A DNA stretch of 64,000 bases from Klugiella xanthotipulae (GCF_006716695.1 NZ_VFPN01000001.1:248001-312000), one strand, 5' to 3'. Shown: positions 27,666 to 36,662, counted from the first letter of the stretch. Numbers and translations are program-made. Notes: a model not told the origin generated them from the sequence alone.

Positions 27666-28711
27666 GTCTGCACCATCCGGCCGACCAGTTCGTCAAGCCG
27701 ATCCCGCCCCAGGACCTGAGCCGGGGTGTGACACCCGGCGACATCGCCACCGCGGACCTCCTCGATCAGGGCCAGGCACACCGCGGCCATGAAGTCGCGA
27801 GTGTGCGGCACCGCCACCACGGCGGTGTGTGACCGCCCCGATGTGTCGGTTGCGGTGGCCTGAGCATACGACATTCGTGGGGCCGGGACGGGCGTCTCGG
27901 CCCGCCCCTTTCGTCGCATGACGGCGGCAACCACAGCCTCGCGCACCCAGCCCGGACGCAGCAGGACCGATAGTGGGGGCATGAGGACGCGGAGAACACG
28001 AAGCGACACCCGGACCGGAGTGAACACCATCACGTTGGGCACCCGCGTGCCCCGCGCGATCGACACGAGGTCGCCTGTCGATACCGGGGCAACACTGACA
28101 ACATCCCCATTCGGGAGGGTTTCAGCGCGGGCGAAGCGGCGCACGGATAACCGGCGTAACGTGCCGTTGAGGAGGCCGCGCCCGCCGCCCGCCACGAGCG
28201 AGAGCGTGCTGCGGAGGACACCGGCCGTACCCGAGCTGCCGCGGGGGACAAAGAGAATATCGAGGCTGTGCGCGTCGGGTACCTCGGCCACGGCTCGAAG
28301 AGCGGCCAGCCCGGCCGCGGTACCGCCAAACCCGGACCCGCAGACAATCGCGGTCTGCCGAGCCACGGCATCCCGATGGCGGAACCAGGCGTGGGTATGG
28401 GAGCTGTACTCATTGGAGAGGTCAAGATAGTGAACGCCTGCAGTAAGTGCGGCGCTCAGCAGCGGCGGTGCCGTTCGGGCGAAGGGGCCGGCCGCATTGA
28501 TGACCAGGTGCACACCGTCGAGGGCCCCGAGCACACTCACCCGATCACGCAGATCAGCGATCCGGTACGGAACGCCCAGGTCGCGGGCGACGGCACCCAC
28601 ACGTTCCGGCGAGCGCCCCGCGAGTTCGACGTTGAGTCCCGCGGCGGCGAGGGCCGCGCAGAGGCTGCGACCGGCACCGCCAGCACCGTACACCAGAACA
28701 CTCACACCCAT
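27662..28711 (-). CDS. Saccharopine dehydrogenase-like NAD(P)-binding protein
   Basis: A 349-residue Rossmann-fold protein with the N-terminal nucleotide motif VLVYGAGGAGRSLCAALAAAG. The VINAAGPFARTAPPLLSAALTAGVHYLDLS block (family resemblance) matches the saccharopine dehydrogenase/trans-acting enoyl reductase superfamily. The central region VCGSGFGGTAAGLAAL is also typical. The substrate is unknown. It is convergent with padR with overlapping stops. Confidence 0.8.
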   Translation of the reverse strand: MGVSVLVYGAGGAGRSLCAALAAAGLNVELAGRSPERVGAVARDLGVPYRIADLRDRVSVLGALDGVHLVINAAGPFARTAPPLLSAALTAGVHYLDLSNEYSSHTHAWFRHRDAVARQTAIVCGSGFGGTAAGLAALRAVAEVPDAHSLDILFVPRGSSGTAGVLRSTLSLVAGGGRGLLNGTLRRLSVRRFARAETLPNGDVVSVAPVSTGDLVSIARGTRVPNVMVFTPVRVSLRVLRVLMPPLSVLLRPGWVREAVVAAVMRRKGRAETPVPAPRMSYAQATATDTSGRSHTAVVAVPHTRDFMAAVCLALIEEVRGGDVAGCHTPAQVLGRDRLDELVGRMVQT

Positions 28712-28813
28712 GACAACCTGACCTCACATCTGTGGCAGCACAACAGCAGTACCACAGAGTATCAGCCGAGCTGCCACCTAACCCCCGGCAGCAGCGGTGC
28801 CGGTGCGCGGGCA

Positions 28814-29240
28814 CTAGACGCGCTCGTGCACCCGGTGGGCGGCATAGGCGCGGCGGTGGTAGTTCTCACGCCGGGCCGTCTCGGACACGGAAACCCGGGT
28901 GCGGCGCACGGAGGTGGGCGGCACGGCCCTCCCCGCGCGCCGCGCGGAGCGGAGGAAGATGAAGCGGCGCTGTACGTCGTAGCTCAACAGGTAGAGGCTC
29001 GTGTCGGTGGCGATCTTGGCGGGCAGGAGGGGCATCCCCAGTTGGGTATCCGCGCAGACCCGTCTGGGTTTCGTAAACCCGCAACCCGGTCGCCAACCGA
29101 AATGCGTGCCGGGTGACCGCATTGCCCCACCGACTGCGGCGCGGCATGCGGCCTGTGAACCGGTGCCCGCCGAGCACCATCGCGGTGTCCGAGTCGGCCA
29201 CGCGTGTGGAGAGCTTCGTTGCGTTCTAGCGTGAATGGTT
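28814..29240 (-). pseudogene. Remnant of a GT2/GtrA bifunctional glycosyltransferase
   Basis: No single frame spans the region, but two frames join into a recognisable remnant. Upstream, one frame reads GNAVTRHAFRLATG and VYETQTGLRGYP, characteristic of polyprenyl-phosphate glycosyltransferases of family GT2. At about 29040 the frame changes and continues as LPAKIATDTSLYLLSY and VQRRFIF, the end of a GtrA membrane domain. Fusions of GT2 and GtrA are known in actinobacteria. The short distance between the two parts implies an internal deletion of well over 100 codons plus loss of the amino end. Confidence 0.6.
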
Positions 29241-29668
29241 GCGTGCGGCGTCTTCGTCGTTGCGCGGTAACATCAGCGGTCACAGCCCGATACCCACAGG
29301 TTCGCGTATGGCTACCGCGGACCTCTCACGAGATCACCGAGGGTGCCCGGTGAAGATGCCCCGCGATACGACGAAGAGACCACCCCGCTTTCACCCGGCA
29401 CTAATCTCTACACGATCAGTAACCGAGAGAACCCGACGTAACACAAGAACCCCATTCCACCCGACCCCACACAACACAGGGTGTTACTACCACGCTATGA
29501 GACCAAGCAAAAACAAATTCGGCCACACCTCTTGCAATGAGGGAAAAAATTTACGCAGGGCTATTTTTACCCCCACATAAAACCATCAAAAATTCACCCT
29601 CAGCCCGCTTAGTTAACGCACCTCTATAAAGGAGGAGAAAACAACACCTACGCACAGAAGAATGGGGC
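29241..29668. other. AT-rich non-coding stretch
   Basis: This 428-base gap has clearly lower GC than the surroundings, most of all from 29480 to 29640. It contains no gene I can support. An excellent Shine-Dalgarno sequence AAAGGAGG at about 29629 has no sensible open frame after it. It looks like the scar of a lost gene next to the decayed glycosyltransferase. Confidence 0.6.
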
Positions 29669-30910
29669 TCAAGCAGTCGGGAGGCACCCCACCGCATCAA
29701 AAACCGCCCGTGCCGCCTCATCCTTCGACCCGCTCGCCTCGGCCACAATCTCACCGTCAGCGCGAATCACCACGACGGTGGTGTTGTCCGCACCAAACCC
29801 GTGCTGCCACCCCACGGCGTTCAACACCAGGAGGTCAGCCCCCTTACGCGCCGCCTTCGCCCGCCCCCGGGCCAGCAACTCGTCACGATCCGCCGCGGTC
29901 TCCGCCGCAAAACCCACAACGACCTGCCCCGGCCTACGCGCCGCCGCGAGGCCCGCAAGGATATCCGGGGTCTGCACCAGGGTCAGCGTCAGCGACTCGC
30001 CCACGGCATCCTTTTTCAGTTTGCCCTCGGCCACCGTCTCGGGGCGGTAATCGGCCACCGCGGCGGCCATGATCACGATATCGGCCTCCGACGCGGCCGC
30101 GGTCACCGCGCGGGCCAGCTCGTCAGCGGTCGATACGTCCTCGACCGTTACCCCGGTCAACACGGCAGCAGCATCCCGCATATCGCCGTCTACGTGGGCG
30201 GCGATCAAGCGCACGCGGGCGCCGCGCCGCGCCGCCTCCCGGGCCAGCGCAACCCCCTGCTTACCGCTCGACCGATTGCCCAGGTAGCGCACGGGATCCA
30301 ACGGCTCACGCGTGCCACCCGCGGTGACCACAACGGTGCGCCCGGCCAGGTCATCGGACGGGACCACCCCAGCGGGGTGCAGCACGGCGAGCGCGTAGGC
30401 CACAATATCCGCGGGCTCGCTCATCCGTCCGAGCCCCACATCGCCGCCGGTGAGCTCGCCTCTCTCGGGGCCCACACAGTGCATGCCCCTCCCCCGCAGC
30501 GTCGCCACATTGGCAACGGTCGCCGGGTTCTGCCACATCTCAGTGTGCATAGCGGGGGCCAGCACCACGGGGGCGGTCGAGGCGAGGACGGTGGTGCCGA
30601 GCAGGTCGTCGGCGAGACCAACGGCAAGCTTCGCGAGGGTGTGTGCGGTCGCCGGTGCAATTACGATCAGGTCGGCGGACTGACCCAGGGAGACGTGCCG
30701 CACCCGGGCAACATCCTCAAACAGGGAGGTGTGGAGCGGGTTTCGGCTGAGTGCCTCCAGTGTCGGGGCACCCACAAAACGCAGGGCGCTCTCGGTGGCG
30801 ATCACGTTCACGTTGTGACCGGCCACGACAAACTCGCGGATGACCCCCACCGCCTTGTACGCCGCGATACCCCCGGTGATGCCCACCACGATATTGAGTC
30901 GCTCCGTCAC
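29669..30910 (-). CDS. coaBC: Bifunctional phosphopantothenoylcysteine decarboxylase / phosphopantothenate-cysteine ligase
   Basis: Catalyses two steps of coenzyme A synthesis. The N-terminal flavoprotein domain has GITGGIAAYKAV, the HVSLGQSADLIVIAPATAHT block (19 residues) and the catalytic GRGMHCVGPERGELTGGD cysteine loop. The C-terminal CoaB domain starts near residue 185 with VVVTAGGTREPLDPVRYLGN and SSGKQG. At 413 residues it has normal length. I chose the GTG at 30910, with GGGAGA upstream. The gene stands alone after the AT-rich scar. Confidence 0.95.
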   Translation of the reverse strand: MTERLNIVVGITGGIAAYKAVGVIREFVVAGHNVNVIATESALRFVGAPTLEALSRNPLHTSLFEDVARVRHVSLGQSADLIVIAPATAHTLAKLAVGLADDLLGTTVLASTAPVVLAPAMHTEMWQNPATVANVATLRGRGMHCVGPERGELTGGDVGLGRMSEPADIVAYALAVLHPAGVVPSDDLAGRTVVVTAGGTREPLDPVRYLGNRSSGKQGVALAREAARRGARVRLIAAHVDGDMRDAAAVLTGVTVEDVSTADELARAVTAAASEADIVIMAAAVADYRPETVAEGKLKKDAVGESLTLTLVQTPDILAGLAAARRPGQVVVGFAAETAADRDELLARGRAKAARKGADLLVLNAVGWQHGFGADNTTVVVIRADGEIVAEASGSKDEAARAVFDAVGCLPTA

Positions 30911-30999
30911 GCTGGTCTCCCGTCTCGCGGAGCCGGGGCCACCGCACAATCAACTACCCCAACGATGCCACAGGCCGGTGAGGAACACACGCAATCCGG

Positions 31000-32598
31000 T
31001 TACACCCGTCGGCGGGCGTGCACAACGGCGTCCTCCAGGATCTCGGGGCGGCCATCGCGGCTCGTGATGGTGCGCTGCCGGGTCTCGGCGGCCACGACAT
31101 CCCACCGGCTACGGTCTAGATCTGCGACGATCTCGTCGGCGGTAAAGAAGAAACCCTCGGGGTGTCCGCCGTGCCGGGCGGAGGGCCGGTGCCCGACGAT
31201 CAGCAGAGACCCGCCCAGGGCAACCGCCTCGGCGAGCCGGGCGTAGACCAGCCTCCGAGACTCCGGGAGCAGATGCATGAACTGTGCCGAGACCAGATCG
31301 AAGGTACCGACGGGCGGCACCCACTCAAGCAGATCGCGCTGCTCCCAGCTCACCCGCTCCGCCACAGCGGGGTGACGACGACCGGTCACCTCGGCGGCCC
31401 GGCGGAGCGCCACCGCCGAGATGTCCACGGCCGTCACCGCCCAGCCCTGCTCGGCCAGCCACAGCGCATCGGCACCCTCGCCACAGCCCACGTCGAGGGC
31501 CCGGCCGGGGGCGAGCGCCGCCGTCTCAACAACCAGCTGAGCGTTGGGGCGGCCGCTCCAGACGGAGTCGGTCGCCGCGTAGCGCTCATCCCAGAAGGCC
31601 CGGTCGTGCTTGGCCGGGCTGATCTGTGCCGCCTGGTCGTGCACCCGGGCCGGGGCGGCACGGCGGGCGGTCACCGCGGCGGCGGCATCCTCCTGAATCA
31701 GGTCGTTGTTCACGGCAATCGCGGCGAGTAGCCCGCCGCTCGCGGAGGTCATTACCTGCGCCGCGAGGTCGGTCACGTTACCGGCAACCCACACGCCAGG
31801 TACGGTGGTGGCACCGAACCCGTCCGAATCAATCCGGCTGCCCATCGGATGCTCGGTACCCGTGAGCCCCAGACCCGCGGCCAGAGCGGTACGCGCCGCA
31901 TACCGCGGCCCCACGACGAGGGCGTCAACGGCCTCCACCCGGCCGTCGGTGAGGCGGAGGCCGCTGAGCGCGTCATCCGTGACCACGAGCGACTCGGCCG
32001 TCCCGGACACCAGCCGAATACCCAGCGCGGCCAGCATCTCGGCCTCCTCGGCGGTGAACTCGGGGGCGGTGTGCCGAAACACGGTCACCCGGTCACTCAA
32101 TTGCCGAAACAACAGCGCCTGGTGCACGGCGGTCGGCCCGGTCGCCAGGACGCCGATGACCCGATCACGCACCTCCCAGCCGTGGCAGTAGGGGCAGTGC
32201 AGCACGTCGCGACCCCAGCGCTCCGCGATCCCCGGCAGCTCGGGCAGGGTGTCCACGAGGCCGGTGGCGAGGATCAGGCGGCGGGCGGTGAACGTGTCAT
32301 CGGCATCCGTGGTCACCCGGAACCCGCCGGGGATCGCGGCGGCATTCTCAGCACGGGCGTTCAGGATGCGACCGCCGTAGGACTCTACCTCGCGGCGGCC
32401 GAGGCTCAGCACCTCGTGTGGGCTGGCCCCGTCACGGCTGAGGATGTTGTGGGCGTGCGCCGCGGGTGCGTTACGCGGCTGCCCAGCGTCGATCACGAGC
32501 ACGCTGCGGCGTGAGCGACCGAGCGCGGTGGCGGCGGTGAGGCCGGCGGGGCCACCGCCGACGATCAGGACATCGACGTGCTGCGGGATGGCGTTCAT
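31000..32598 (-). CDS. Fused FAD/NAD(P) oxidoreductase and SAM-dependent methyltransferase
   Basis: A 532-residue two-domain protein. Residues 1 to about 300 are a thioredoxin-reductase-like flavoprotein with GGGPAGLTAATALGRSRRSVL, the CPYC motif in VLHCPYCHGWEV, and GVWVAGNVTDLAAQVM. Residues about 335-532 are a class I methyltransferase with DVGCGEGADALWLAEQGW (SAM motif I). The CPYC pair means a redox-active disulfide is possible. The ATG at 32598 has AAAGG upstream. It is divergent from a cupin-XRE regulator across 95 bases that contain a perfect palindrome, so the regulator probably controls it. Confidence 0.88.
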   Translation of the reverse strand: MNAIPQHVDVLIVGGGPAGLTAATALGRSRRSVLVIDAGQPRNAPAAHAHNILSRDGASPHEVLSLGRREVESYGGRILNARAENAAAIPGGFRVTTDADDTFTARRLILATGLVDTLPELPGIAERWGRDVLHCPYCHGWEVRDRVIGVLATGPTAVHQALLFRQLSDRVTVFRHTAPEFTAEEAEMLAALGIRLVSGTAESLVVTDDALSGLRLTDGRVEAVDALVVGPRYAARTALAAGLGLTGTEHPMGSRIDSDGFGATTVPGVWVAGNVTDLAAQVMTSASGGLLAAIAVNNDLIQEDAAAAVTARRAAPARVHDQAAQISPAKHDRAFWDERYAATDSVWSGRPNAQLVVETAALAPGRALDVGCGEGADALWLAEQGWAVTAVDISAVALRRAAEVTGRRHPAVAERVSWEQRDLLEWVPPVGTFDLVSAQFMHLLPESRRLVYARLAEAVALGGSLLIVGHRPSARHGGHPEGFFFTADEIVADLDRSRWDVVAAETRQRTITSRDGRPEILEDAVVHARRRV

Positions 32599-32668
32599 GT
32601 GGAGGCCTTTCAGACGGGTGTGTTGAGGCTCCCATCCTCGTGCAGCACTGCACACACCAGCAAGAAGT

Positions 32669-32685
32669 TTTGCCACTATGGCAAA
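32669..32685. promoter_or_regulatory. TTTGCCA-CTA-TGGCAAA operator candidate
   Basis: Perfect 7-bp arms around CTA lie eight bases before the start codon of the XRE-cupin regulator and 71 bases from the start of the divergent oxidoreductase-methyltransferase gene. The position suits repression of both directions by the regulator itself. Confidence 0.6.
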
Positions 32686-32693
32686 CTAGACGC

Positions 32694-33281
32694 ATGATCG
32701 AGACGATAGAGGACGTCCTCACGACTGTGGGCCCGCGCATCCGTAGCCTGCGCCTGGCACGAGGGCTCACCCTCGCCGAGTTGGCTGACACAACGGGTAT
32801 CTCGGTCAGCACCCTGTCTCGACTGGAATCGGGTCGGCGCCGACCCAACCTGGAACTCTTGCTCCCCCTGGCCCGTGAGTTTGGCGTGCCACTTGACGAC
32901 CTGGTGGATGCGCCGGCCACGGGTGACCCCCGCATCCACATCAAGCCGCTGCAGCGGGACGGGATGACAATCCTGCCGCTCAGCCGAGGCAGCGGCGGCA
33001 TCCAAGCGTTCAAACACGTTATTCCGAACGGGCCGATCCGCCGGACCCCACACCCCAGGGCGCACGAGGGCCACGAGTGGTTGTACGTCCTCACCGGCAC
33101 GCTACGCCTCATCCTGGGCGAGCACGATCTGCTGCTGCCCGCGGGTGAGGCCGCCGAGTTTGACACCCGAACCCCGCACTGGTTTGGACCGGCCGACACC
33201 CGCGGCGTGGAGTTCCTCAGCCTCTACGGGCCGCAGGGCGAGCGGGTACACGTACGAGCCAGCGGCTCAGCCCCGACCTGA
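32694..33281 (+). CDS. XRE-type regulator with C-terminal cupin domain
   Basis: A 195-residue regulator. The N-terminal HTH_3 domain (about residues 14-68) has LRLARGLTLAELADTTGISVSTLSRLESG split over its two recognition helices. A small-molecule-binding cupin follows at about residues 105-190, with HEGHEWLYVLTGTLRL and PHWFG. It is divergent from the fused oxidoreductase-methyltransferase, a common layout for regulators of redox genes. The effector cannot be told. Confidence 0.92.
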   Translation: MIETIEDVLTTVGPRIRSLRLARGLTLAELADTTGISVSTLSRLESGRRRPNLELLLPLAREFGVPLDDLVDAPATGDPRIHIKPLQRDGMTILPLSRGSGGIQAFKHVIPNGPIRRTPHPRAHEGHEWLYVLTGTLRLILGEHDLLLPAGEAAEFDTRTPHWFGPADTRGVEFLSLYGPQGERVHVRASGSAPT

Positions 33282-33349
33282 CCCGGTGGCATACTGGGGG
33301 TGGCCGCGCGGAACCGCGCCCACACCAGCCACCACCCCGAGGATTCACC

Positions 33350-34081
33350 GTGTGCACCGTCATCGTCAGCATCGACCCCGCGAGCGCCTGGCCCGTTGTT
33401 CTCCTCGGGATGCGCGACGAACTCATCACTCGCCCCTGGGATCCGCCCGGCGCGTGGTGGCCCGAACTCTGCGAACACATTCGCGGTATTCGGGACCGTG
33501 AGGCGGGCGGGGCATGGCTGGCCGTCAACGGACCGAAACGGCGCGCATCCGTCGTCCTTAACCGCGGTGAAAACGTCGTGGAACCCCCCGGCGGCTGGAC
33601 CACCCGCGGCGAGCTCCCCCTGATCGGCAGCACTACGGGTATCCCGGCAGATAGTACTCCCACAACCCGTCCGTTCAACTTGCTCACCGTCACCGGGCCG
33701 GATGCGGAACACACCAGTTGGAACGGCCACACCCTCACCACCACCCAGCTGACCCCCGGCGTCCACATGCTCACCCACGAGGGACCAGACGAGACGGCCG
33801 TGCCACGGGTACACCGCTGGCTACCCGCGTTTCGGGGGGCAACCGCCCCCACGGGGCCGATCAGCTCGGGCACCTGGGCGGCCTGGCTGGGCGTGTTGCG
33901 CGACAGCGCCGAGCTGCCCTCCACCAGTCCCGAGGCGCTGCTGCGTGAGGAGGGCCCGGGCCTAGACGCGTTCCGGTCGCTGTCCGTGTCGGCCGTCGCG
34001 GTGGGTCGGGATGATGTGAGCATCGAGCACGCACGGCTCACCCGCCCGGGGACACTCGACCGGGTGCTGGCCTGGCGCTAA
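33350..34081 (+). CDS. NRDE/TANGO2 family protein
   Basis: A 243-residue protein that starts MCTVIVS, with cysteine at residue 2 as in NRDE proteins, which resemble Ntn-type hydrolases. LLGMRDELITRPWDPPG contains the N-R-D-E-like motif in variant form (MRDE). GTWLAVN-like GGAWLAVNGPKR and LNRGE blocks follow. Function in bacteria is not established; the eukaryotic relatives act in lipid or haem handling. No partner gene is evident. Confidence 0.75.
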   Translation: MCTVIVSIDPASAWPVVLLGMRDELITRPWDPPGAWWPELCEHIRGIRDREAGGAWLAVNGPKRRASVVLNRGENVVEPPGGWTTRGELPLIGSTTGIPADSTPTTRPFNLLTVTGPDAEHTSWNGHTLTTTQLTPGVHMLTHEGPDETAVPRVHRWLPAFRGATAPTGPISSGTWAAWLGVLRDSAELPSTSPEALLREEGPGLDAFRSLSVSAVAVGRDDVSIEHARLTRPGTLDRVLAWR

Positions 34082-34226
34082 GGCGCGGACGTTGCGGAGA
34101 GAAAGCATCGGGAGATATGCCGAGACATGCATGCGATGGGGAATATTCCGTTACCCGCATTCGCTGCCAGTAGATTACTCAGTAACCCGGCAACAGCGCC
34201 GGTCCATCACCGGAGGTACAGCACTC

Positions 34227-34715
34227 ATGACTCGCACCGAGGACATTCAGAAACCCACCCCGGCCTTCATCGGCGCATCCTGGCTCGCTCTTCTCATCGG
34301 CCTCTCGACCTACATCATCGGCCTCTTCAACGCCAGTATGGAGCTCAACGAAAAGGGCTACTACTTCACCGTCCTCATGTTTGGTCTCTTTGCAGCAGTG
34401 TCGCTGCAAAAATCCGTACGGGACAAAACGGAGGGCATCGCCGTTACCGCCATTTACTACGGCCTCGCCTGGTTCTCCCTCGTGCTGGCGGTTACGCTTC
34501 TCTGCATCGGCCTGTGGAATGCCGGCAGCCTTGAGCTGAGCGAGAAGGGCTTCTACGGCATCGCTTTTGTGATGAGCGTCTTTGCCTCCGTCGCCGTGCA
34601 GAAGAACGTGCGGGATGTCGCCCGCTACAAACTGGTCACGGAGGCCCCCTACACCGAAGCGCTCCCGCCCTACGTCGCGCCCACCCCCGAGCCCCCCAGA
34701 ATCCCTTTCTCGTAA
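34227..34715 (+). CDS. YiaA/YiaB-like inner membrane protein
   Basis: A 162-residue membrane protein with two repeats of a two-helix unit (about residues 15-60 and 75-125). Each repeat carries the ELNEKGYYFTVLMFGLFAAVSLQK or ELSEKGFYGIAFVMSVFASVAVQK type motif of the yiaAB two-helix domain (given as family patterns). The tail is Pro-rich. The ATG at 34227 has GGAGG upstream. Function is unknown. Confidence 0.85.
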   Translation: MTRTEDIQKPTPAFIGASWLALLIGLSTYIIGLFNASMELNEKGYYFTVLMFGLFAAVSLQKSVRDKTEGIAVTAIYYGLAWFSLVLAVTLLCIGLWNAGSLELSEKGFYGIAFVMSVFASVAVQKNVRDVARYKLVTEAPYTEALPPYVAPTPEPPRIPFS

Positions 34716-34741
34716 CGCGCCGGATTCGTCCCATATACGTG

Positions 34742-34776
34742 GCACACCCTTCCCGCTGTCGCGAGGAAGGGTGTGC
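34742..34776 (+). terminator. Hairpin after the YiaA-like gene
   Basis: A perfect 12-bp stem (GCACACCCTTCC and its complement) begins 27 bases past the stop. The loop is CGCTGTCGCGA. No T run follows. A very similar hairpin lies at 34817-34850. Confidence 0.6.
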
Positions 34777-34816
34777 TCGCACTGACCCGCCGCCCGTAGC
34801 CGAGTCTGGCAACGTC

Positions 34817-34850
34817 CATGCCCCTTCCCGTTGTGACGGGGAGGGGCATG
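34817..34850 (+). promoter_or_regulatory. Second hairpin in the ferrochelatase leader
   Basis: Stem CATGCCCC...GGGGCATG extends through CTTCCCG with one G-U wobble. It shares the CCTTCCCG-TGT-CG-GG pattern with the hairpin at 34742. It lies 38 bases before the ferrochelatase ATG and could be a leader element or a second terminator. Confidence 0.45.
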
Positions 34851-34888
34851 CTAGCGTGGGAGGCTCAGCCACCACCCACTCTGCCGAA

Positions 34889-36103
34889 ATGGATACCGTT
34901 GTGAGCCAAGAATCCACCCCCTCCACCGCACCCGTACCGAGCGCAACCAGCGGCGCGGCCAGCGGCCCCGAACATGTGACGGTTCCGACGCACTACGACG
35001 CCATTCTGCTGGCAGGGTTCGGCGGCCCCGAGGGCCAGGACGATGTGATCCCGTTCCTACGCAATGTGACGCGCGGCAAAGGCATCCCGGATGAGCGCCT
35101 CGAAGAGGTCGCACACCACTACCGCCACTTCGGCGGGGTGAGCCCCATCAATGACCAAAATCGCGCACTCAAGGCCGCCCTCGACGCGGAGTTAGCCCGG
35201 CGTAACATCGACCTCCCCGTGTACTGGGGCAACCGCAACTGGGATCCCTACCTGAAGGATGCCCTGGTAGCGGCGCACAGCAACGGCCACGATACGCTGC
35301 TCGCCATTGCCACGAGCGCCTACTCCAGCTTCTCCAGCTGCCGCCAGTACCGGGAAGACTTCGCCAGTGCTCTCGATGCCGCCAACCTCACCGACACCGT
35401 GCGCATTGACAAAGTCCGCCAGTTCTTCGATCACCGCGGCTTCATCGAGCCCTTCATTGAGGGGGTGCGTGCCGGGCTCACGAGCCTACTCACGGATATC
35501 CCCGACCTCGCGCTCGAGAGCGAGGTGGAGATCCTCTTCTCCACACACTCCATCCCCACAGCGGATGCGCAACTCTCCGGCCCAGCGACACGAGAGTTTG
35601 GTCCCGGGGGCGCGTACGAAGACCAGCACCTAGCCGTGTGCCGGGTCATTATGGCGAGTATCCAGGCTGAGTTTCCCACCGCACACCCCATCTCCTGGCA
35701 GCTTGTCTACCAGTCACGCAGCGGTCCGGCAAGCCAGCCGTGGCTGGAACCCGACATCAACGATGCTATCGAGACACTCCCCGCGAAGGGCACCCGTGCG
35801 GTGTTGATCGTGCCCGTTGGCTTTGTCAGCGACCACATGGAGGTGATGTGGGATCTCGATACCGAGGCCATCGAGACCGCGGAGAAACACGGCCTGACCG
35901 CCATCCGAACCCAGACGCCCGGCACCCACCCCGCCTACGTGGCCGGTTTGGTTGACCTGGTACTCGAACGCGTCAACGGCACCCCGGTTGCCGACCGCTC
36001 CTCCCTCACCGAGCTCGGCCCCTGGTATGACGTGTGTCGGCCCGGATGCTGCGAAAACCGTCGCCTCGGATTTAAGCCCGCGGTGGCTGGCGTCGCGCCG
36101 TAA
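34889..36103 (+). CDS. hemH: Ferrochelatase (coproporphyrin III ferrochelatase type)
   Basis: Inserts iron into a porphyrin; in actinobacteria this is normally coproporphyrin III (CpfC). 404 residues, slightly longer than usual because of a Ser/Ala/Pro-rich amino end. The catalytic histidine is in ILFSTHSIPTADA near residue 220. The C-terminal WYDVCRPGCCENRR segment supplies cysteines typical of the [2Fe-2S]-binding actinobacterial ferrochelatases. The start at ATG 34889 is not well supported by a ribosome site; a GTG at 34901 is an alternative. No other haem gene is adjacent. Confidence 0.92.
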   Translation: MDTVVSQESTPSTAPVPSATSGAASGPEHVTVPTHYDAILLAGFGGPEGQDDVIPFLRNVTRGKGIPDERLEEVAHHYRHFGGVSPINDQNRALKAALDAELARRNIDLPVYWGNRNWDPYLKDALVAAHSNGHDTLLAIATSAYSSFSSCRQYREDFASALDAANLTDTVRIDKVRQFFDHRGFIEPFIEGVRAGLTSLLTDIPDLALESEVEILFSTHSIPTADAQLSGPATREFGPGGAYEDQHLAVCRVIMASIQAEFPTAHPISWQLVYQSRSGPASQPWLEPDINDAIETLPAKGTRAVLIVPVGFVSDHMEVMWDLDTEAIETAEKHGLTAIRTQTPGTHPAYVAGLVDLVLERVNGTPVADRSSLTELGPWYDVCRPGCCENRRLGFKPAVAGVAP

Positions 36104-36116
36104 TCGACAGGCCTCG

Positions 36117-36662
36117 ATGCTTTCCCCTCGCGGCTTTCGGCGGCTCATCACTCTCGCGGTCTCCACCGTGGTTGCCCTGACGCTGATGGGATGCGGCCAC
36201 TACGCCGCTACCTTCACCCCCGCCTCCACTCCACAGCCCACGCAGTCGGATGTGGTGGGCGAGTGGCTACACGCGGCGGATGATGGCAGCGCAGAGGCAA
36301 CCCTCACGATGAAAGCCGACGGCACCTTCACATTTGACGGTATCCCCTCGGCCGTCTTTGCGGACAACCCACACCCCACCCATGCAGATCTGGAGAACGC
36401 CGAGTGGCTGACCTCCGGCGGGGGAAGCTGGTCAATCCCCACACGGGATCCGCAGACCTTCCCCACCATCGACACAACCATCACGACCATCACAACCATC
36501 ACAACCATCACAACCATCACGACCGATACCGCGGGCGGACCGCAGTGGAACCTCAACTCACACCGATTGCGGATGACGAGCATGCTGTTCTCCCCCGTTG
36601 AACTGGTTTTCGAGATCGGCGACCCCGATCAGGTGGTTTGGTTCCGCTTCGTGCGGGCGTAA
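36117..36662 (+). CDS. Putative lipoprotein with Thr/Ile repeat
   Basis: A 181-residue exported protein. The signal peptide carries the lipobox LMGC near residue 24. After it comes a Thr/Pro-rich linker, then a beta-rich domain containing GEWLHAADDGSAEATLTMKADGTF-like segments typical of lipocalin-like or DUF-type secreted proteins. Around residues 118-137 a DNA tandem repeat encodes T-T-I repeats. Only 13 bases separate it from hemH, so it is likely cotranscribed. I cannot name the family. Confidence 0.65.
   Translation: MLSPRGFRRLITLAVSTVVALTLMGCGHYAATFTPASTPQPTQSDVVGEWLHAADDGSAEATLTMKADGTFTFDGIPSAVFADNPHPTHADLENAEWLTSGGGSWSIPTRDPQTFPTIDTTITTITTITTITTITTDTAGGPQWNLNSHRLRMTSMLFSPVELVFEIGDPDQVVWFRFVRA
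36474..36524 (+). repeat. Nine-base tandem repeat inside the lipoprotein gene
   Basis: Five full units of ACAACCATC or ACGACCATC plus a partial sixth. Nine bases keep frame, so copy-number changes would only lengthen the Thr/Ile stretch. Confidence 0.8.

Noticed and set aside
29620-29668. Excellent Shine-Dalgarno AAAGGAGG on the plus strand
   Set aside because: No start codon follows at a usable distance; the next ATG opens only an antisense frame of coaBC.
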